Source of the DNA: Uloborus plumipes
Taxonomy: Eukaryota > Arthropoda > Arachnida > Araneae > Uloboridae
Reading direction: 5' to 3'
NCBI GenBank assembly: GCA_038373865.1
Contig: JAXGGA010003898.1
Coordinates: forward strand, 1 to 64,000
Length of the DNA stretch: 64,000 nucleotides
The notes below the pieces were generated by a model. The model searched no databases. It was not told where the DNA came from and worked only from the letters and a program-made list of their open reading frames with translations. This document shows, piece after piece, positions 49,170-61,968 of this stretch. How positions within the stretch are numbered: position 1 is the stretch's first letter; each line of letters begins with the position of its first letter. Both the position numbers and the translations under genes were made by a program.

Positions 49170-50500
49170 TTATTATTAAATAATACTATTATCTACGATC
49201 ACTTGTGGCGAAATGTTGTTGATTTTGTAATACTTCTGCTTGAACAAAAAATATTAATCGAAAATTTCAACGCCGTCATGTAATCTTCTCATAACAGTGC
49301 CTTTATACAGACCTATTTCCAAATTGGAATCTACTTATTGATTTATTTAATATGACTATTTTTATTTAATTGTAGAGACTGATTTGGTGTTCAGAACCAA
49401 TTTCTTTTTCAAAACATTAGTCAACCCATTTGCCATACAACTGGATTATTTTTCAACAGATATGGCTTCGCTTCAACAATCGCATATTCAACAGATGCAT
49501 TTACATTACGATTTTTTTTCTTTTAAGTTATAATCTGAAATATTAAGTTTGGAATTCGTTCAGGTTAACATCTGATTATTTACTGGAATATTGTGATCTG
49601 ATTTTTAGTCATCCATCTGGTAGAATTTCGAAGCTTATATAGTATTAATGATTGCCCCAAAGAAAAAGAACATTATACTACAAGTCATTCAACGGATAAC
49701 AGTTGATATACTGGAACAAATGTACATGAATTATTACTCTGTAGTCCGTTTTTATGGCCTCTTGTTGGCCAGATATTAAACCAACGTAAAATCATATGAC
49801 ACTACTGCCTTTTTACAAGAGGCCTCCCATGTTCTTCGGTTCTAGTTACAAGGTGTTAGTGAAAGAACGTTCCACTGGCACTAAATTATTTTCCCACAGA
49901 TACCTTGCCCTCATATCAACAATCACTTGTTGATCAGATACAGCCACACTACTGTTTTATTTCTTTGGAATATAATGTTATGTAAACTTATAATTTACTC
50001 TGAAATAGTAATTTGATTTTGGGATGAAATTTTGGAGCTTAAGTATCCTTTATAATGTACCAAAAAAAAAAAAACTATAAGCCCTGCTAAACCGCGTCAT
50101 TGAAGTATAATCCACCAGATAATAGTTAAAATAACGGCACGAGAAATACCAGCATTATTACCCTGTCGTCCGTATCTACGACCACTTGTTGGCCGGATAA
50201 TGAACCAAAGTCCCTTAATGTGGTGATCATAACATCCCTCCGCCACCAGAGGTCACCCATATTCTTTCGTTCCTGTGCGCGAGGTATTTGTCAGAGAGCG
50301 TCCCCCAGGTGCTGTAAAAACCTGTCTCCAGAGCGACAGTGTCCGGCAAACCTCCGGGGAAATCAGGGAAATGGAATCTCCGGCAAATGACTGACCCACA
50401 TCTCCCGCAACACGGCATTCCTCGCCCCCCCCCCTTTTCCACCCCTGTCTCCTGTTCATCGTTAGCCGAAGGGTACTCGGAATATTGATAGCCTTTCGCC
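49170..50500 (+). repeat. Diverged tandem duplications, about 420-560 bp units
   Basis: Related blocks recur. 'CTACGATCACTTGTGGCG' at about 49193, a 'TATGGCCTCTTGTTGGCC' version at about 49753 and 'CTACGACCACTTGTTGGCC' at about 50175. 'TTTTTCAACAGATATGGCTT' at about 49448 matches 'TTTTCCCACAGATACCTTGC' at about 49890. 'ACGGATAACAGTTGATA' at about 49693 matches 'CCAGATAATAGTTAAAATA' at about 50116. The first copy is the least certain. The last unit carries a GC-balanced CpG-containing stretch (about 50220-50500) that includes a CAGGTG E-box. No protein is recognised. Confidence 0.68.
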
Positions 50501-50504
50501 CCGA

Positions 50505-51255
50505 CAAAATGCTATTCAATCTTCGGCGAAAGGTGAACTGGATTAAGGCATCAAGAGATGCTCTTGGACTTCCTTCTCTCTCTCTTGTTTTGCTTTCGAT
50601 TTATCGGGGATTTTTTTTTTCTCCCTTTTAGCTTTGCAGTTTTATTGGTGTCCTCAGAAAATGAATTTCATAGTACGTTCTTCTTCGCTTCGTGTGATTC
50701 AGAAAAGCAACTCAAAACTCCTTGTTAGTGAATAGATTTTGTTGGCAGTTTTGAGTCAAGAATCAAGACCTGTTTCTTAGATATCATCTTTCTCTCGTTT
50801 TTCTTCAAGTAGGATCTTTCTTTTTTTGCTTCACATTTTATTTATTTATTTATTTTATTTATTTATTTATTTTTTTTGTGTCCACAAAAAACTAAATTGC
50901 TTATTACAACCGAGAAAATGTTACTCAATCTTTGGCGAAAGGTGAACTGGATTAAGGCATCAAGAGATGCTCTTGGACTTCCTTCTCTTTTCTCTAGTTT
51001 TGCTTTCGATTTATCGGAGATTTTCTCTCTTCTTTATTGGTGTCCTCAGAAAATTTCTACTTTGTGTTGTTTTTTACTTTACTTAATCTACACAATCAAA
51101 GAAAAGTAAATCAACACAGAAAAATTAATGTATCAATAGTTCTCTGCCTTTTTTTTTACTTGGTGAGGAATCAAGAAGTGTTTTTAGGGGGCTCTTCTTT
51201 CTCGCGTTTCCATTCAGTTGGGATCTTTCTCTTTTAGCTTCAGACTTAATTTTTT
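50505..51255 (+). repeat. Two-unit tandem duplication, period about 410 bp
   Basis: GGCGAAAGGTGAACTGGATT at about 50526 recurs at about 50934. The following 'AAGGCATCAAGAGATGCTCT' and TTGGACTTCCTTCTCT are identical in both, as is TATTGGTGTCCTCAGAAAAT further on. A weaker second block (GAATCAAGA-CTGTTT ... GGATCTTTCT ... GCTTCA) follows in each copy, at about 50760-50830 and 51168-51245. Unit 1 ends in a TTTA microsatellite. ORFs here are incidental. Confidence 0.88.
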
Positions 51256-53329
51256 TATTGTCGTTTGCTTTGCTTTTCACACATACATATACTCACTGAA
51301 ATATAAATCGTATCAATTTAGTTTTATGTTTGCTTCTGCTTTGATTTTTTTATTTCATCTAAAAGGTGTTACAAAGAACTGGGTTAAAAACGTAATTATG
51401 AAACAAATTAGATGTAAGTTAACGTTAATAGTGCAACAATATTTTAATAGAAGTGAATATTTGTTCCTCACTAGCATTGATTAACAATAGACATTTTGTT
51501 GAGAATGAAACTAATTTTACAGTAAGATATTTTGAAACATTTTCCCATTGTTTTTTCCTTTTTATAATGCATATTTATTTATTATTATTTTTTTTTTTTT
51601 TGAAAGGAATCAAGCCCAAACAGTGCAGATTTTTTTTTTTTTTTTATCTTGCCTATGAACTTCACACTTATCACTATTCAATATCAATATGTCATCAGAA
51701 TTAACTCAAGCCTTCAATGCTCGCGAATGCAGACAGTCTGTCCTCAAACTCACCAGTTTCCAACCGAATCAATCGCCTGCAGTTCCGATGGTGAGAATAG
51801 TTGCCAGATTTGGATTCATAGCTTGTAGCAAACAAGTGAAGTTAAAGCGGTGCGACAAATGACTCGTGGCGTTGTTTTTTACTCGCCAGGAAAAGCGGTA
51901 CTTTTGGTTTCCTGCCAGAACGTAACCTCCCTTTGCACTCCTTTACATATGTGTGTTGCTACCTTCAAAACTACACGTATACAGTGGTACTACCTTCAAC
52001 TCCATCCTTTTTTTTCTAAAGAGTTCCCTTACTTTTATTTCAGCTCTTCAACTCCAGCCAGAAAAGGGGTTAAATGTTTCGTAAAAGGTGATAGAATATG
52101 AAATGCAACATTTTAGTAGATTTATGTCATTGCAGTGGCGTATCTACGACGGTGAAATGAAAATATAGACGATGAATTTAATTATCTCCACTTTAAAAAA
52201 TATATATGAGCATTTACAGTACAAATTACTATCATCCATGCTGTCAGTACATTTTTCCATAGAACCTTATTTTACTGTAAATACTGTGGCTAATTGTATC
52301 TGTTGAGAGGAACATGCGATCGGATTCGAATCAGTCGTCACATCGTTCGTACGACTGCTCTCTGAGAAGTATAATTTAATGTTTAACTTTCTCTGTGTGT
52401 GCTGTAAACACTTTACATCCAGTATTATTTACCTTAAAGTTTTCCTGAATTTTTAACAGAAAGGCTAAAAATTATTTCCAGTGATTTTTCGCTAAAACAA
52501 ATTAGGTAGCCCTTCTATCTTTGTTGATTTGAGGAAACTGAAACAGTTGTAACTTATTTGAATGAACGAAAACTAGCAGAAAGTAATTGAATCTCTTTTT
52601 ATGCTTATATATATTTTGTTATTTGGGATAATTCAAAGCACTCGATAATTTGTTCTTATTGAGTAAGCTTATAATTATTTCTCCAGCATAATTTCTAAAT
52701 TAAATTTTGTGAGTATGAAGATTCCATCTGTATTGATGTCTCAAACACTTGTAATGAAATTTTCTACGACATTAGATTTGTTTTAATTGGATTGCTGATT
52801 ACGTCTCGTATACACATGTGAAATTATATTTGTAGCTGCCCTAAGGTGCCCTGTTGACCTTGAGAAAGAGTTGACAGCAGGAACAATATTAACAGTGCGA
52901 ATCCAACTTTGTCTGTATTTCCCTAATGCTTTTTTGGGACATTAAGATTGATTCAGATCATTTCAGAATTTTCTTAGTAATATTTTTAATTTCGATCGAA
53001 GGACGAAAGTGTACTCCACCCTTTGAGATCGTCTGGCGGCTCTTAAGCAACCGCTGTCACTGTCTCAATATATAATCTCTGAGTCCTAAAGAAAGCAGTC
53101 AAATTTCCATCCCAGATTTCAGAGTAAAATTTTATCTGCCTTGCTTTATATGATTTTTTAAGCTGTAAAACATATGTGTAAGTGTGTTTGTGCATGTCTG
53201 GAGAAATTTGACTTTCAGTAACAAAAACATGTGAATATTCCAAAATTTCTCGATTTTCAAACCCTTTTTTGTCTCCAAACTAAGTAGCCAAATGAAGATT
53301 CTCCGCTTGAGGTACTTCCTCCTCTGCCA
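51256..53329. other. Non-coding AT-rich DNA
   Basis: No gene or element recognised. T runs lie near 51585-51602 and 51631-51646. About 51720-52080 is slightly more balanced. Confidence 0.55.
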
Positions 53330-53700
53330 CTTCATCAATGGCCCTGTCCCCCTCCCTCCCAGTGTCATTGCGCGTCCCATTTTCTCTTCGCTCCCGTTTC
53401 TTATGGGCCCAGCGTGTTATCTGTGCTTTTTACCATAGGCGTCTGCGTTCGCCTGTAGAGCGGCAGATAAGGTTCGCCCCCGCACTCGCGATCTTGTCTC
53501 CCCCAATCAATGGGGTCTCCTCAGCGACATTACATCCATGATGGACAGAGGCAATATTTGCAGCCAGCTGTCTCGTCGGAGCACCCCCGCCGCAGCAGGG
53601 CCCTGGGAATGCCGTGAATTGGCGGGAGTGACGACAAATCTCCCAGCACTTTTTTCGAGACCTGTTCCAGAGTTTTTTTCTTTCTACTCTTCCCAAGGAC
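53330..53700. other. GC-balanced island, candidate regulatory DNA
   Basis: CpG-containing, about half G+C, in AT-rich surroundings. ORFs are open on both strands (53338-53541 plus, 53430-53696 minus, 53538-53774 plus) with no family resemblance. Confidence 0.42.
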
Positions 53701-54276
53701 AGATTCAGAAATTCATCAAGGAATTGATTTTCATTACTTTCTTTTTACTATGTGTTATAGTTTGCAAACATTGATCATAAAGGTTTCATACTTCAATTCC
53801 GAAACATTTCCAGGGGAGAGCCCTGAAACCTCCTTCCTTCAACATCATTAAAACTCGCATATTCATAACGTTTTTAGAACTTCAATATCGAAAAATTACC
53901 GGTGGAAAGTCCCTCAGGCGCCCCCCCCCCCTTGTATACTTCCCTGCCTGCTCCTCCTCCTCATCCCCTTCAATCGCAGGACATTTTATGGTTGGCCAAG
54001 GAACACCCTTCTACCATTCTATTTTGAATTTCAAGTCTTTATATATCCTGATACGCGAGCAGTTTTAAAATACATTTTATAAATGGAACAGAAAATTCTT
54101 ATCTTACTCGTTTAAGATTAAATCAAAAACGTACTTTCGTAGGGTTCAGTCTCAAGTTTTGCTTTCTGTCAGTAGCTCAGCGAGAATTTACTTTCTAACT
54201 GCAACTATATTTAATTCTTTTTTTAACGAGGATTAGAGAAAACTACTCGAAACAATCTATAGAATAACGTTCTTTG

Positions 54277-54277
<1 letters not shown>
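53701..54277. other. Non-coding DNA
   Basis: Mostly AT-rich, with a C11 run near 53921-53932. Nothing else seen. Confidence 0.5.
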
Positions 54278-54318
<41 letters not shown>

Positions 54319-54319
54319 G
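54278..54319. repeat. ATT trinucleotide microsatellite
   Basis: About 13 consecutive TTA/ATT units. Confidence 0.95.
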
Positions 54320-54839
54320 TGCACTATAAATATTCTGGTTCACTGAATCGTCAAAATCGACACGAAATCGTTAGTTCATATCTCACCGATTCTTGTGAAA
54401 CACGTTCTTAGTTCATGTTCATATATCCTAGGTCATTTTCGTACCAGTTAAACACTTTTCTCCACCGTTTTCGACCAGTCACGGGTACAAAATCGCAGGT
54501 ACCCATCTCATATCTAATTCGTGGCGTGACTGTGTCAGAATTCATGTCGAAGTTAGTAAGCAGTATATAAGAATTTAGCTGGAACTTTGAGCATATCAGT
54601 TCGATTACTTTGCTTGAATAAACACTTCATGTATTGTGTATTATTTTGATGAGTGATCCGTACAAGTTTTCAAGCTTTAAGCAATTCATTCCTGGAAAAC
54701 GATCATGTTCTCATTGACAGATTTTTCACTATTTTCTAATTCGCTGCTCTGTGAAAAATTCTCTGACGTAAACATTACGCCATTTTCGAAGCACATTCCC
54801 ACTGCGAAATCCAGAAAGAGAGTATAGAAAAGAGTACAT
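54320..54839. other. Non-coding AT-rich DNA
   Basis: Nothing recognisable. Confidence 0.5.
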
Positions 54840-55540
54840 CCGTTTAATCTCCGTGTTCACTTAATCTACAATGTAGAGACGACCCCCTTCATCGGGGGAA
54901 AATAGAGAGAGCGCGAGAGGGAGAGATAGAGAAAAAAAAGTTGAGGGCGGTCGGCAACCTAAACGATAAATGTGTCGCGGCAACCACGAGCAATATATAA
55001 TAAGGCGATATTGCGTAGAAGGGGGGGGGGGTGAGGGGGACTTCTTGGCGTCGGCAATAAACGCGGATATTCGAGAACCCCTCTCGACAAATACTCGGGG
55101 AGAGGAAGTCCATAAAAGAGCTCTGGTCATCCGGCGGCCATGTGGTCAGCGCTGTATCGGAAGGGCCGCCGTTTATATCTATCTCCCCGCAAATAGGGCC
55201 TCGGTCGCGTGTGATTGAGCTTAATGTCGCGGAAATATGCGATGCCCATTTCTGGGTCCTCCTTGATGAGGGGCGCGCGCAATTGAGTTAAACTCGCACT
55301 ATTTATCATTGTTGCTGGGAATGCAGGCGGCGCAATTATCTCGTTATTACAATTAGCCGCCGCATTCGGTTCCCCCTTTTTCTGCGCTGTTTTGGGATGG
55401 TGATATGGAAGCGTGCGTGCGCGTGGACCTTTGAGCAATGTCCTGTGGCAACAGACACCGTGTGCATCAGATGAGGCTGAGTGTGTGTCTGCGTGTGTGT
55501 GTGTCCAGAGCATCGGCACAATCGGCTCAAAGATTCATAT
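54840..55540. other. GC-balanced island with homeodomain-type words
   Basis: About 700 bp of CpG-containing sequence, with a purine run (54897-54945), a G11 run (55021-55031) and a TG/CG run near 55480-55503. The core at 55260-55380 has GCGCAATTGAG, GCGCAATTATC and TTACAATTAGCCGCCGC, repeated CAATTA/CAATTG words on a GC-rich background. Just downstream, 55571-55630 has TTATTAATGGC and CATTTATAATATGG. All frames are partly open on both strands with no protein family. It looks like an enhancer or promoter island; this is inference. Confidence 0.45.
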
Positions 55541-55926
55541 ATAATCTTCGCTCATTTAAATGTCACTTTTATTAATGGCTCCATTTATAATATGGCTATG
55601 GGTCCTTCCATTCCCAAGTCATAACGTATTAATAGGTGGAAGTAGCCCTTTCATTCTTTCTAAATAATAATTGTTGGTTCATTATGGTTAGTTTTTGTCA
55701 TAGAATGCACTAATATGAGCATTCATTCGTAAAACCTTCTCATGCAGTTTCCATTATAACTTTCAGACTGTTCTCGGTTGTAACGGCTCCTATTAAAAGC
55801 TCCAATATTGGTTGAAATTGATATTAGTGGAGCTTTTCTGCTTCTTTAATTGAAAAAGGAGCTGAACTCATTTCGTCGAGGCGCAGTATTTTCTAAAAAC
55901 CTGAATTGTCATCAGCTTACTAATCG
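55541..55926. other. Non-coding DNA
   Basis: AT-rich, apart from the homeodomain-like words near 55571-55630 noted for the preceding island. Nothing else seen. Confidence 0.5.
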
Positions 55927-56277
55927 TTCACTGTAAAAAATGAATGCTGTTTTAACAGTATAATACAGCTAATTTTATAGTATTAAACTAATTTTACAGT
56001 AACTACATTTTACAGTAATAAACTGTAAAATTAACAGTTTATTACCGTGCATTTTACAGTTTTAAACTGGAACCTCTGCTGCCAGTAATATACTGTTGTT
56101 TTTACAGTATAATGCAGCTAAATTTTACGGTAATAAACTGCAAAATTTCTAACTTCGCAGTAAAAACTGTAAAATTGATAGCTTTACAGTTTATTAATGT
56201 GCATTTTACAGTTTTTGAATGGAACCTCGACTGCCAGTATTATACTCTAAAAACAACAGCTCATTTTTTGAAGTTTA
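55927..56277 (-). mobile_element. CACTG-ended MITE, copy 6, reverse orientation
   Basis: Reverse copy at about 55929-56275. It starts CACTGTAAAAAATGAATGCTG in broken form and ends in TTTTTTGAAGTT, a decayed GCAGTG, followed by TA; TT precedes the left end. It carries the AACCTCTGCTGCCAGTA block at about 56070 and AACCTCGACTGCCAGTA at about 56223, so it is also dimeric. Confidence 0.83.
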
Positions 56278-57289
56278 GGTGAATACGTGGTATTTTTCAA
56301 CTTGTATATTGAAGGTCCCTAAAAATCAATTAAATAAAATGTTTTTAAAAACAAAAATACAAGTGTAAAAATCATTGCAACAGCCGAGTAGGAAGAGCTC
56401 AAACCTTTGGGTACAGAGGTCATTTTTGCAGTGCTCTAATCATGAAAAAACATCAAGTAAACAAAAATAAAACTTTCACCGACAAACTAGTTTTCTGCAT
56501 TTATTTGCTTTTACATTCATTTTATTTGCAATGGGATATACCATTTCTTATGGTACAGTACAGCTTGGAGACGCAGTGTTCTGAAATTATATAAATTGAA
56601 GGCATTTATCACTATCAATTACTAACATTAGCAGTTTTGAAATAAATACGAGGAGGCTCTTATGTGTTCATTGCATCATTGATATAAATAAATATATTTT
56701 TTTTTTATTTGAATTCTAAACCAAATCGTGTCCTCCTTGTCTAATAAATAGACAATGATAGATGAGATGGGGGGGGGGGGATTACAAAAGATTATAACCT
56801 TAGGAGTAGGAATTAGTAAATTAAGGAAGGGAGCATGGTCCGAGCATTGGCTTCGAAAAAGCTGAGGAAAGGATCCCAAGTCACGTGTTTCAGCATCGGC
56901 GAATGGGCGACATTTTAAACGTAAAACAGGTGAAAGAAATATGTGTCACGTGACTTGTGATCTTTTCTTCAAGAACTGAAATCTTCACGCTCTCCATCCT
57001 ACTCAATGGTTTTATCTTCTGAGTTGACAAGACACAAAAAAATGAGTAAATAAATAAATAAAAAGTGGCTTAAAACATAAATTCAAAGTTGCTGTTCAGT
57101 AGAATCTTTATTCAAAATACATGTTTTCTTTTTGCTGTTCGTTTGATTTATTCTTGATTGTCCAAAGCTTCAATACTTCAAATTAAAAACAAAACAATAA
57201 ACGAACAAAAAAAAAATGCTTAAATTTCCCGCCTTGTTACTGTCGCCAACTCATATTTACCGTTCGCTTCGAGTTTCTTCTGGAAAATA
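56278..57289. other. Non-coding AT-rich DNA
   Basis: A G12 run lies at 56769-56780. Nothing else recognised. Confidence 0.55.
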
Positions 57290-57660
57290 ACAATAATGAT
57301 CCCCCTGTCAGGCGGCCAGTGAAGATACACACACAAGAATCGGACCCTAACAGATCGGAAAACACGGCGGTTGATCCCTTTCCACAAGTCCGCGCCCGCG
57401 TAAATGAGGACCCGATCGAAGCGAATGTCAGGAAATTGGTGGTTTCTGCGACGTTGAAAGAGTGGAATTACGGACTCCTGCCACTTAATCTTTTACAGAT
57501 TCCGCAGAAGAAGGAATCGGATTTTCTGTTTTTGCTTATTTGGGCTCTTCTTTTTTTTTTTTTTCTCTCTCCCCTCTGCTTCCATTGGTCCGGACACATA
57601 ACAGATCGTTACCGAAGTGCTACAGATTTCAGTAATCTCCCTGATAAATGATCTCTTACA
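57290..57660. other. GC-balanced patch with an uncertain ORF
   Basis: A 110-codon frame (57319-57651) is open through a balanced patch but begins with GTG, runs into poly-Phe from a T run and has no recognisable domain. I do not call it a gene. Confidence 0.4.
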
Positions 57661-60399
57661 ACGTTCTTTAATGCTTTTGAAATAAAATAAAACGAATTTA
57701 GACTAGAAAAGGAAAATAATGATAAAAAAAAAAGGCCGAAGTTGTTTCGTGGGCTTTTATTTCAGAAAAAAATCTAAAGAATAAAAAAAAAAAGTTCAAC
57801 CAGAATCGATACAGACGATATAAGAGACTATTAAGAATTATACGAGGGAATTTCGATTAACATTTTCCCCACCATCTTTTAAGATATTCGCGTGGTGCAG
57901 AATCTTTGTTTTCATTTCATTGAACTGGTTGTTATTTTTTGAGTTTTTATGTACCGTCCAGTGGCATCATTTATCAGTTCCGGGCGGTCTCCTCGTGTTC
58001 GATTTGCCGAAACCGCAACTTGCTCTTCGAATCGGTTTTTGTCGCCACTCTGTTAATTTCTAAATAATGAATGGCAACGCGAGATTTTTTACTCTCGGAT
58101 TTGTTTTTGAGGAAAAATTCCGTTGCAGATGGATTTTTTAAAGAATATTATCACAGGAATCTTATGAATTGCGAACGGTGCTTCTTTCTTGTTGATAAAT
58201 TATTATTTTCGCTTCAGTACTGTTGATGTTTTTTTTTCGCTCCGTAAGATATCGTTTGATGTTTGACAACAGAAATAAATTCATATGCCCTTTTTATAAT
58301 AAATGGAATTATGGAGTATTATTTGCTTATTCGTTGGATTAAAATTATGCTCTTTGCTATGAACAAGGGAATGATTAAAAAGTTTTATTGCAAAAAAGCG
58401 AACGTTTCCATTTATTAAAGGTTGTATTTTCTGAACTACCGAGCAAAAATTAGTTTTCCTAGTTTTTTCTGTGATTCATTTTTTATTTTAACACTTTATC
58501 AACCACTAAAAAGAACGCCGAACTGTAAAAATATTAGTCACTTTTATCAATAAATTTTCGTTATTGTTTGCGATACTCGTGGCAAGTTTTTAAACGTGTA
58601 TATTAATTATGTATTTTTTAAAGATGAATTGAATTTGGATGATTATTAATTATGTGCTACTGAACAAAAAATATGCGTGATTAAAATGAATAGATCAAAT
58701 TTTACGTCATTCTATAATAAAAACTATTTTATTAATTTATTAAATACTTGTTTTTTGCTAAAAATGAAATTTGATTATGCCCAACCATTAATGCAGTTAT
58801 ATATTAGTATTTATTAAGTAATTACTCCTTTGTTTGTTATAATTAGTATTAATAGTAACGCAAAAAATATCTTTTTTTTTCTATTGCCACGAAAAGCTTT
58901 CTAACAGGAACCCTTCTAAGAAAGCTCTCCAATAACTTTTTTGTCACAAACTTGCAATCAAAAAATATAACTGCAGGACAACAGCTTATGTTTTATTCAC
59001 AACATTCTAATCAATCCAATGTAAATTTGACTTTATACATCCCATAAAATAAGTACAACAAAACAAATATTGAATTTCAGGTTTGTAATAGACATTTGAA
59101 ACAAGCTGCAAATTTTCACAGTAAGCTGTCTATAAATTTCAACAATTTTCTTTACAACTATAATTATTTTTCATTGTTATTATTATTAAAATCCTTTTCT
59201 TTAAATTATTTATTTATTTATTTATTCGTTTATTATTTTATTTTTTATTTATTTATTTATTTATGTTTTCTTTTTTTTTTTTTTGTTAAAAACATTTTAC
59301 ACACTTTTTTTTCCTTTTTCAGTATTTAACCTTAAAATCACAGCAAAAAAAGATTATAGTACTGAATTGTAACAGCACTTCCCTGCGCCCAAATGTAAAT
59401 TTGTAATCTAAATAGTTAAAATAAATTAACTACGAATAAAATACTAATAATTTTTACAATGCTCTACAAAAGAGTCTTGTTTTAAGTTATTATTTATTTT
59501 TATCTTGCACTTTTTAATTGCTGAAACAAAGAAAGAGAAACAAGCGAGACATAGTAAAGAAAAAACTGATTAGAAGTTAAAATTGAAAAATTTATCAACG
59601 AATCATTTAATTTTAAAATAAAGTCATTTTCAGCATTTTCTTTTGGTTTAAAAATAAATCACGTTGAATTTACTGAAATTAATAAATTAATCCCTTACCT
59701 TTGTCAATGTTAAACTTATGTAAAAATGCATTTTATTAATTTTTTCCCCTACTTCTGGAAATAAAGAGCTAAAAACAATTCCAGAACTTCTGTCATTTTC
59801 TAGATTTTTGAATGTTGAAAAGAAGGGGGTGGGGGGGAGCACCAAACATCCACATTGAAAACGAGACGAGTGTGAGAAAATAATTAACCCTATCCTGTTA
59901 AACGCCTGATGAAAAATAGTCTCAGAACGTACTCATTGTTCGGAGATCTTTTAATTCATTTGCGGCGTAGTTTAGCCAAATAACCTTACATGATAGTTGA
60001 TTCGAGGGTTAAAAACCCGTGACCTAGTAGCAAGGTAAATTCATTAGAAAGCCAGTTTATTGTCGCAACACCATAATCATTTCCAAATTGATATGATGGA
60101 CAATAATGCGCTCTGCAAAGAAGATCTGCATAGAGTTGTCAAGTCTGGAAGATGCTCAAATTATCAAAGTTCTTAAAATAAACAAGTTCGGAAGTAATTG
60201 CTAATCTCACGAAGCTTGCATAGAATTCGGCTAATTTGTTCCCACGCAACTTCTAAAATATGAGCACTTATTATATTTTTCTTGCGCCCAAACCCCCCTT
60301 CCGCATGCCATGTTTCTGGTTCTTCGCTTTCTACTACGGGTGGTTTGTTATTTTCGGCGTTGTTTCCAAAGAACGAATAATGCGTCTTTGACTTCAAAC
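57661..60399. other. Non-coding AT-rich DNA with TTTA repeats
   Basis: TTTA/ATTT simple sequence lies at about 59205-59265 followed by a T run. About 57950-58060 and 60240-60400 are slightly more balanced. No gene or element recognised. Confidence 0.55.
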
Positions 60400-60780
60400 G
60401 TCGGTAAACATGTCAGCATCAGACTTGTTTGACAAAAACATTCCAGTGCCTTAACTCTATATACTAAGAACTTCGCGATATAAAATTTCAGGTGTCCCAG
60501 AATACAGAGACATCTTATCATAATTAGAAGAACAACGGCATTTGCCTGTGAACTTTTTTGACAAAAAACATGTTAAAAGCTTAACTCTATGCTAAAGACT
60601 CTACGGTATTAAATTTCAAGTTTCCCAAAATACAGAACTAATTTATCATGGTTAAAGAAAGTGATCGTTATTCGCTGGTGAATTTTTCATCAAACCAATC
60701 CAACGCTTTAACTCGATGCTAAGAACTTTACGGTATAAAGTTTCAGGTGTCCCAGAATACAGAAACAGATTATGTGCGGT
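60400..60780 (+). repeat. Three-unit tandem repeat, period about 128 bp
   Basis: TTAACTCTAT at 60451 and 60581 and TTAACTCGAT at 60708 mark three units. Each is followed by 'CTAA-GAACTTCGCGATATAA' or a variant, then TTTCAGGTGTCCCAGAATAC or a close variant. The three units differ by scattered substitutions. No ORF crosses them. Confidence 0.87.
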
Positions 60781-61968
60781 GTTCGTTCACTGTGTTTGTG
60801 TACTTCAGTATTTTTTTTTTTTTTTTAATTCATTTTGCCCCCTCTTCCCTTCAGTAAAAGTAAGATAAAGAAATTAATCTTTAAAAGTCTGACTCAAAAC
60901 CGTCAACCTTCTCCCAATTTTAAAACAAATAGTTACGTATATCAATTACAATCTTTTTATTGTCATGTATTAGAAACTCTACGATTTTTTAATGATGTTA
61001 TGAACTTTTAAAAATGAAATTGTACTTACGCGTTCATTCACCAGTTGGTCTACCCTAACTAAAAGTAAACCACACGATGTTATCTTTCACTTAGACACCT
61101 GTAGGTGGTTTCTGCCACCCATTCGAATGCTAGAAAAAGAAAGCTACCTCCGAGTGGATATCAACAGCGTGGGATTACGTAAATGTGTTTTTCCCTCATA
61201 ACATCGGAAAATTTGTTGGGTTTTGTTTCGTTAGCAGCCTTCTCATTTACTCTTCCCTTTTTAAATTATCGGACGGCTCGCTTTTATCTGCTGATCGGTC
61301 GGCGTGTCTTCTAAATAAAATACAGCACATGAAAAGCGCCGAGGTTTTTTCTGATTCCGGCTCTGCTTTCTTTTGTTTCTAGTTTAACAGGTATCGTTGT
61401 TGAGTTGTTTTTTTTTTTTTTAAACACGTTCTGCTGCTACTATAAATACTTTTTTCTCCTGAAGAATATTTGATGAATGTTTGTGTTCGAAGCTTATTTT
61501 TATGCGTAAATGAGGTGTTCATACCGAGTTGAAGTCACCAACAATATTGATGGCAGAATTTACCAGGTTAATGGTATTCTGGTGGTTAAAAGAATGTTTA
61601 GTGTTTAATAATAAGAAGGTGATAAACGGTCAAGATTTAAGAGAATGCTGAACTAGTTATTTGTGCTTGTTTTAATTCTTATGGTCCATCATGGAACATA
61701 TGTGCCCCCTAAGCTCAACATTTATTTATTTTTTTTTTTTACATTAAATAGGATACAAATAATTTATAAATTATATTATTTTCAAGTTACTAAGACATCA
61801 GAATGTCCAATTCAGTTAAAGGCAGTTATTATTTAAAAAATAAACTTTTTTTTTTCCAAACCACCACTCTCTTTCGAATTCATTTCCAAGCTGCCTCAGA
61901 TACTTTCGAAAAACTCATAGTTGATAGAGTAAAATGCTGTTTTTTGTGCGATAAGTTAAAAATTTAAT
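60781..61968. other. Non-coding DNA
   Basis: AT-rich with T runs. About 61030-61400 is more balanced. A 65-codon ORF at 61185-61382 matches no family. Confidence 0.5.

Noticed and set aside
57319..57651. 110-codon ORF
   Set aside because: GTG start, poly-Phe from a T run and no domain; not enough to call a gene.
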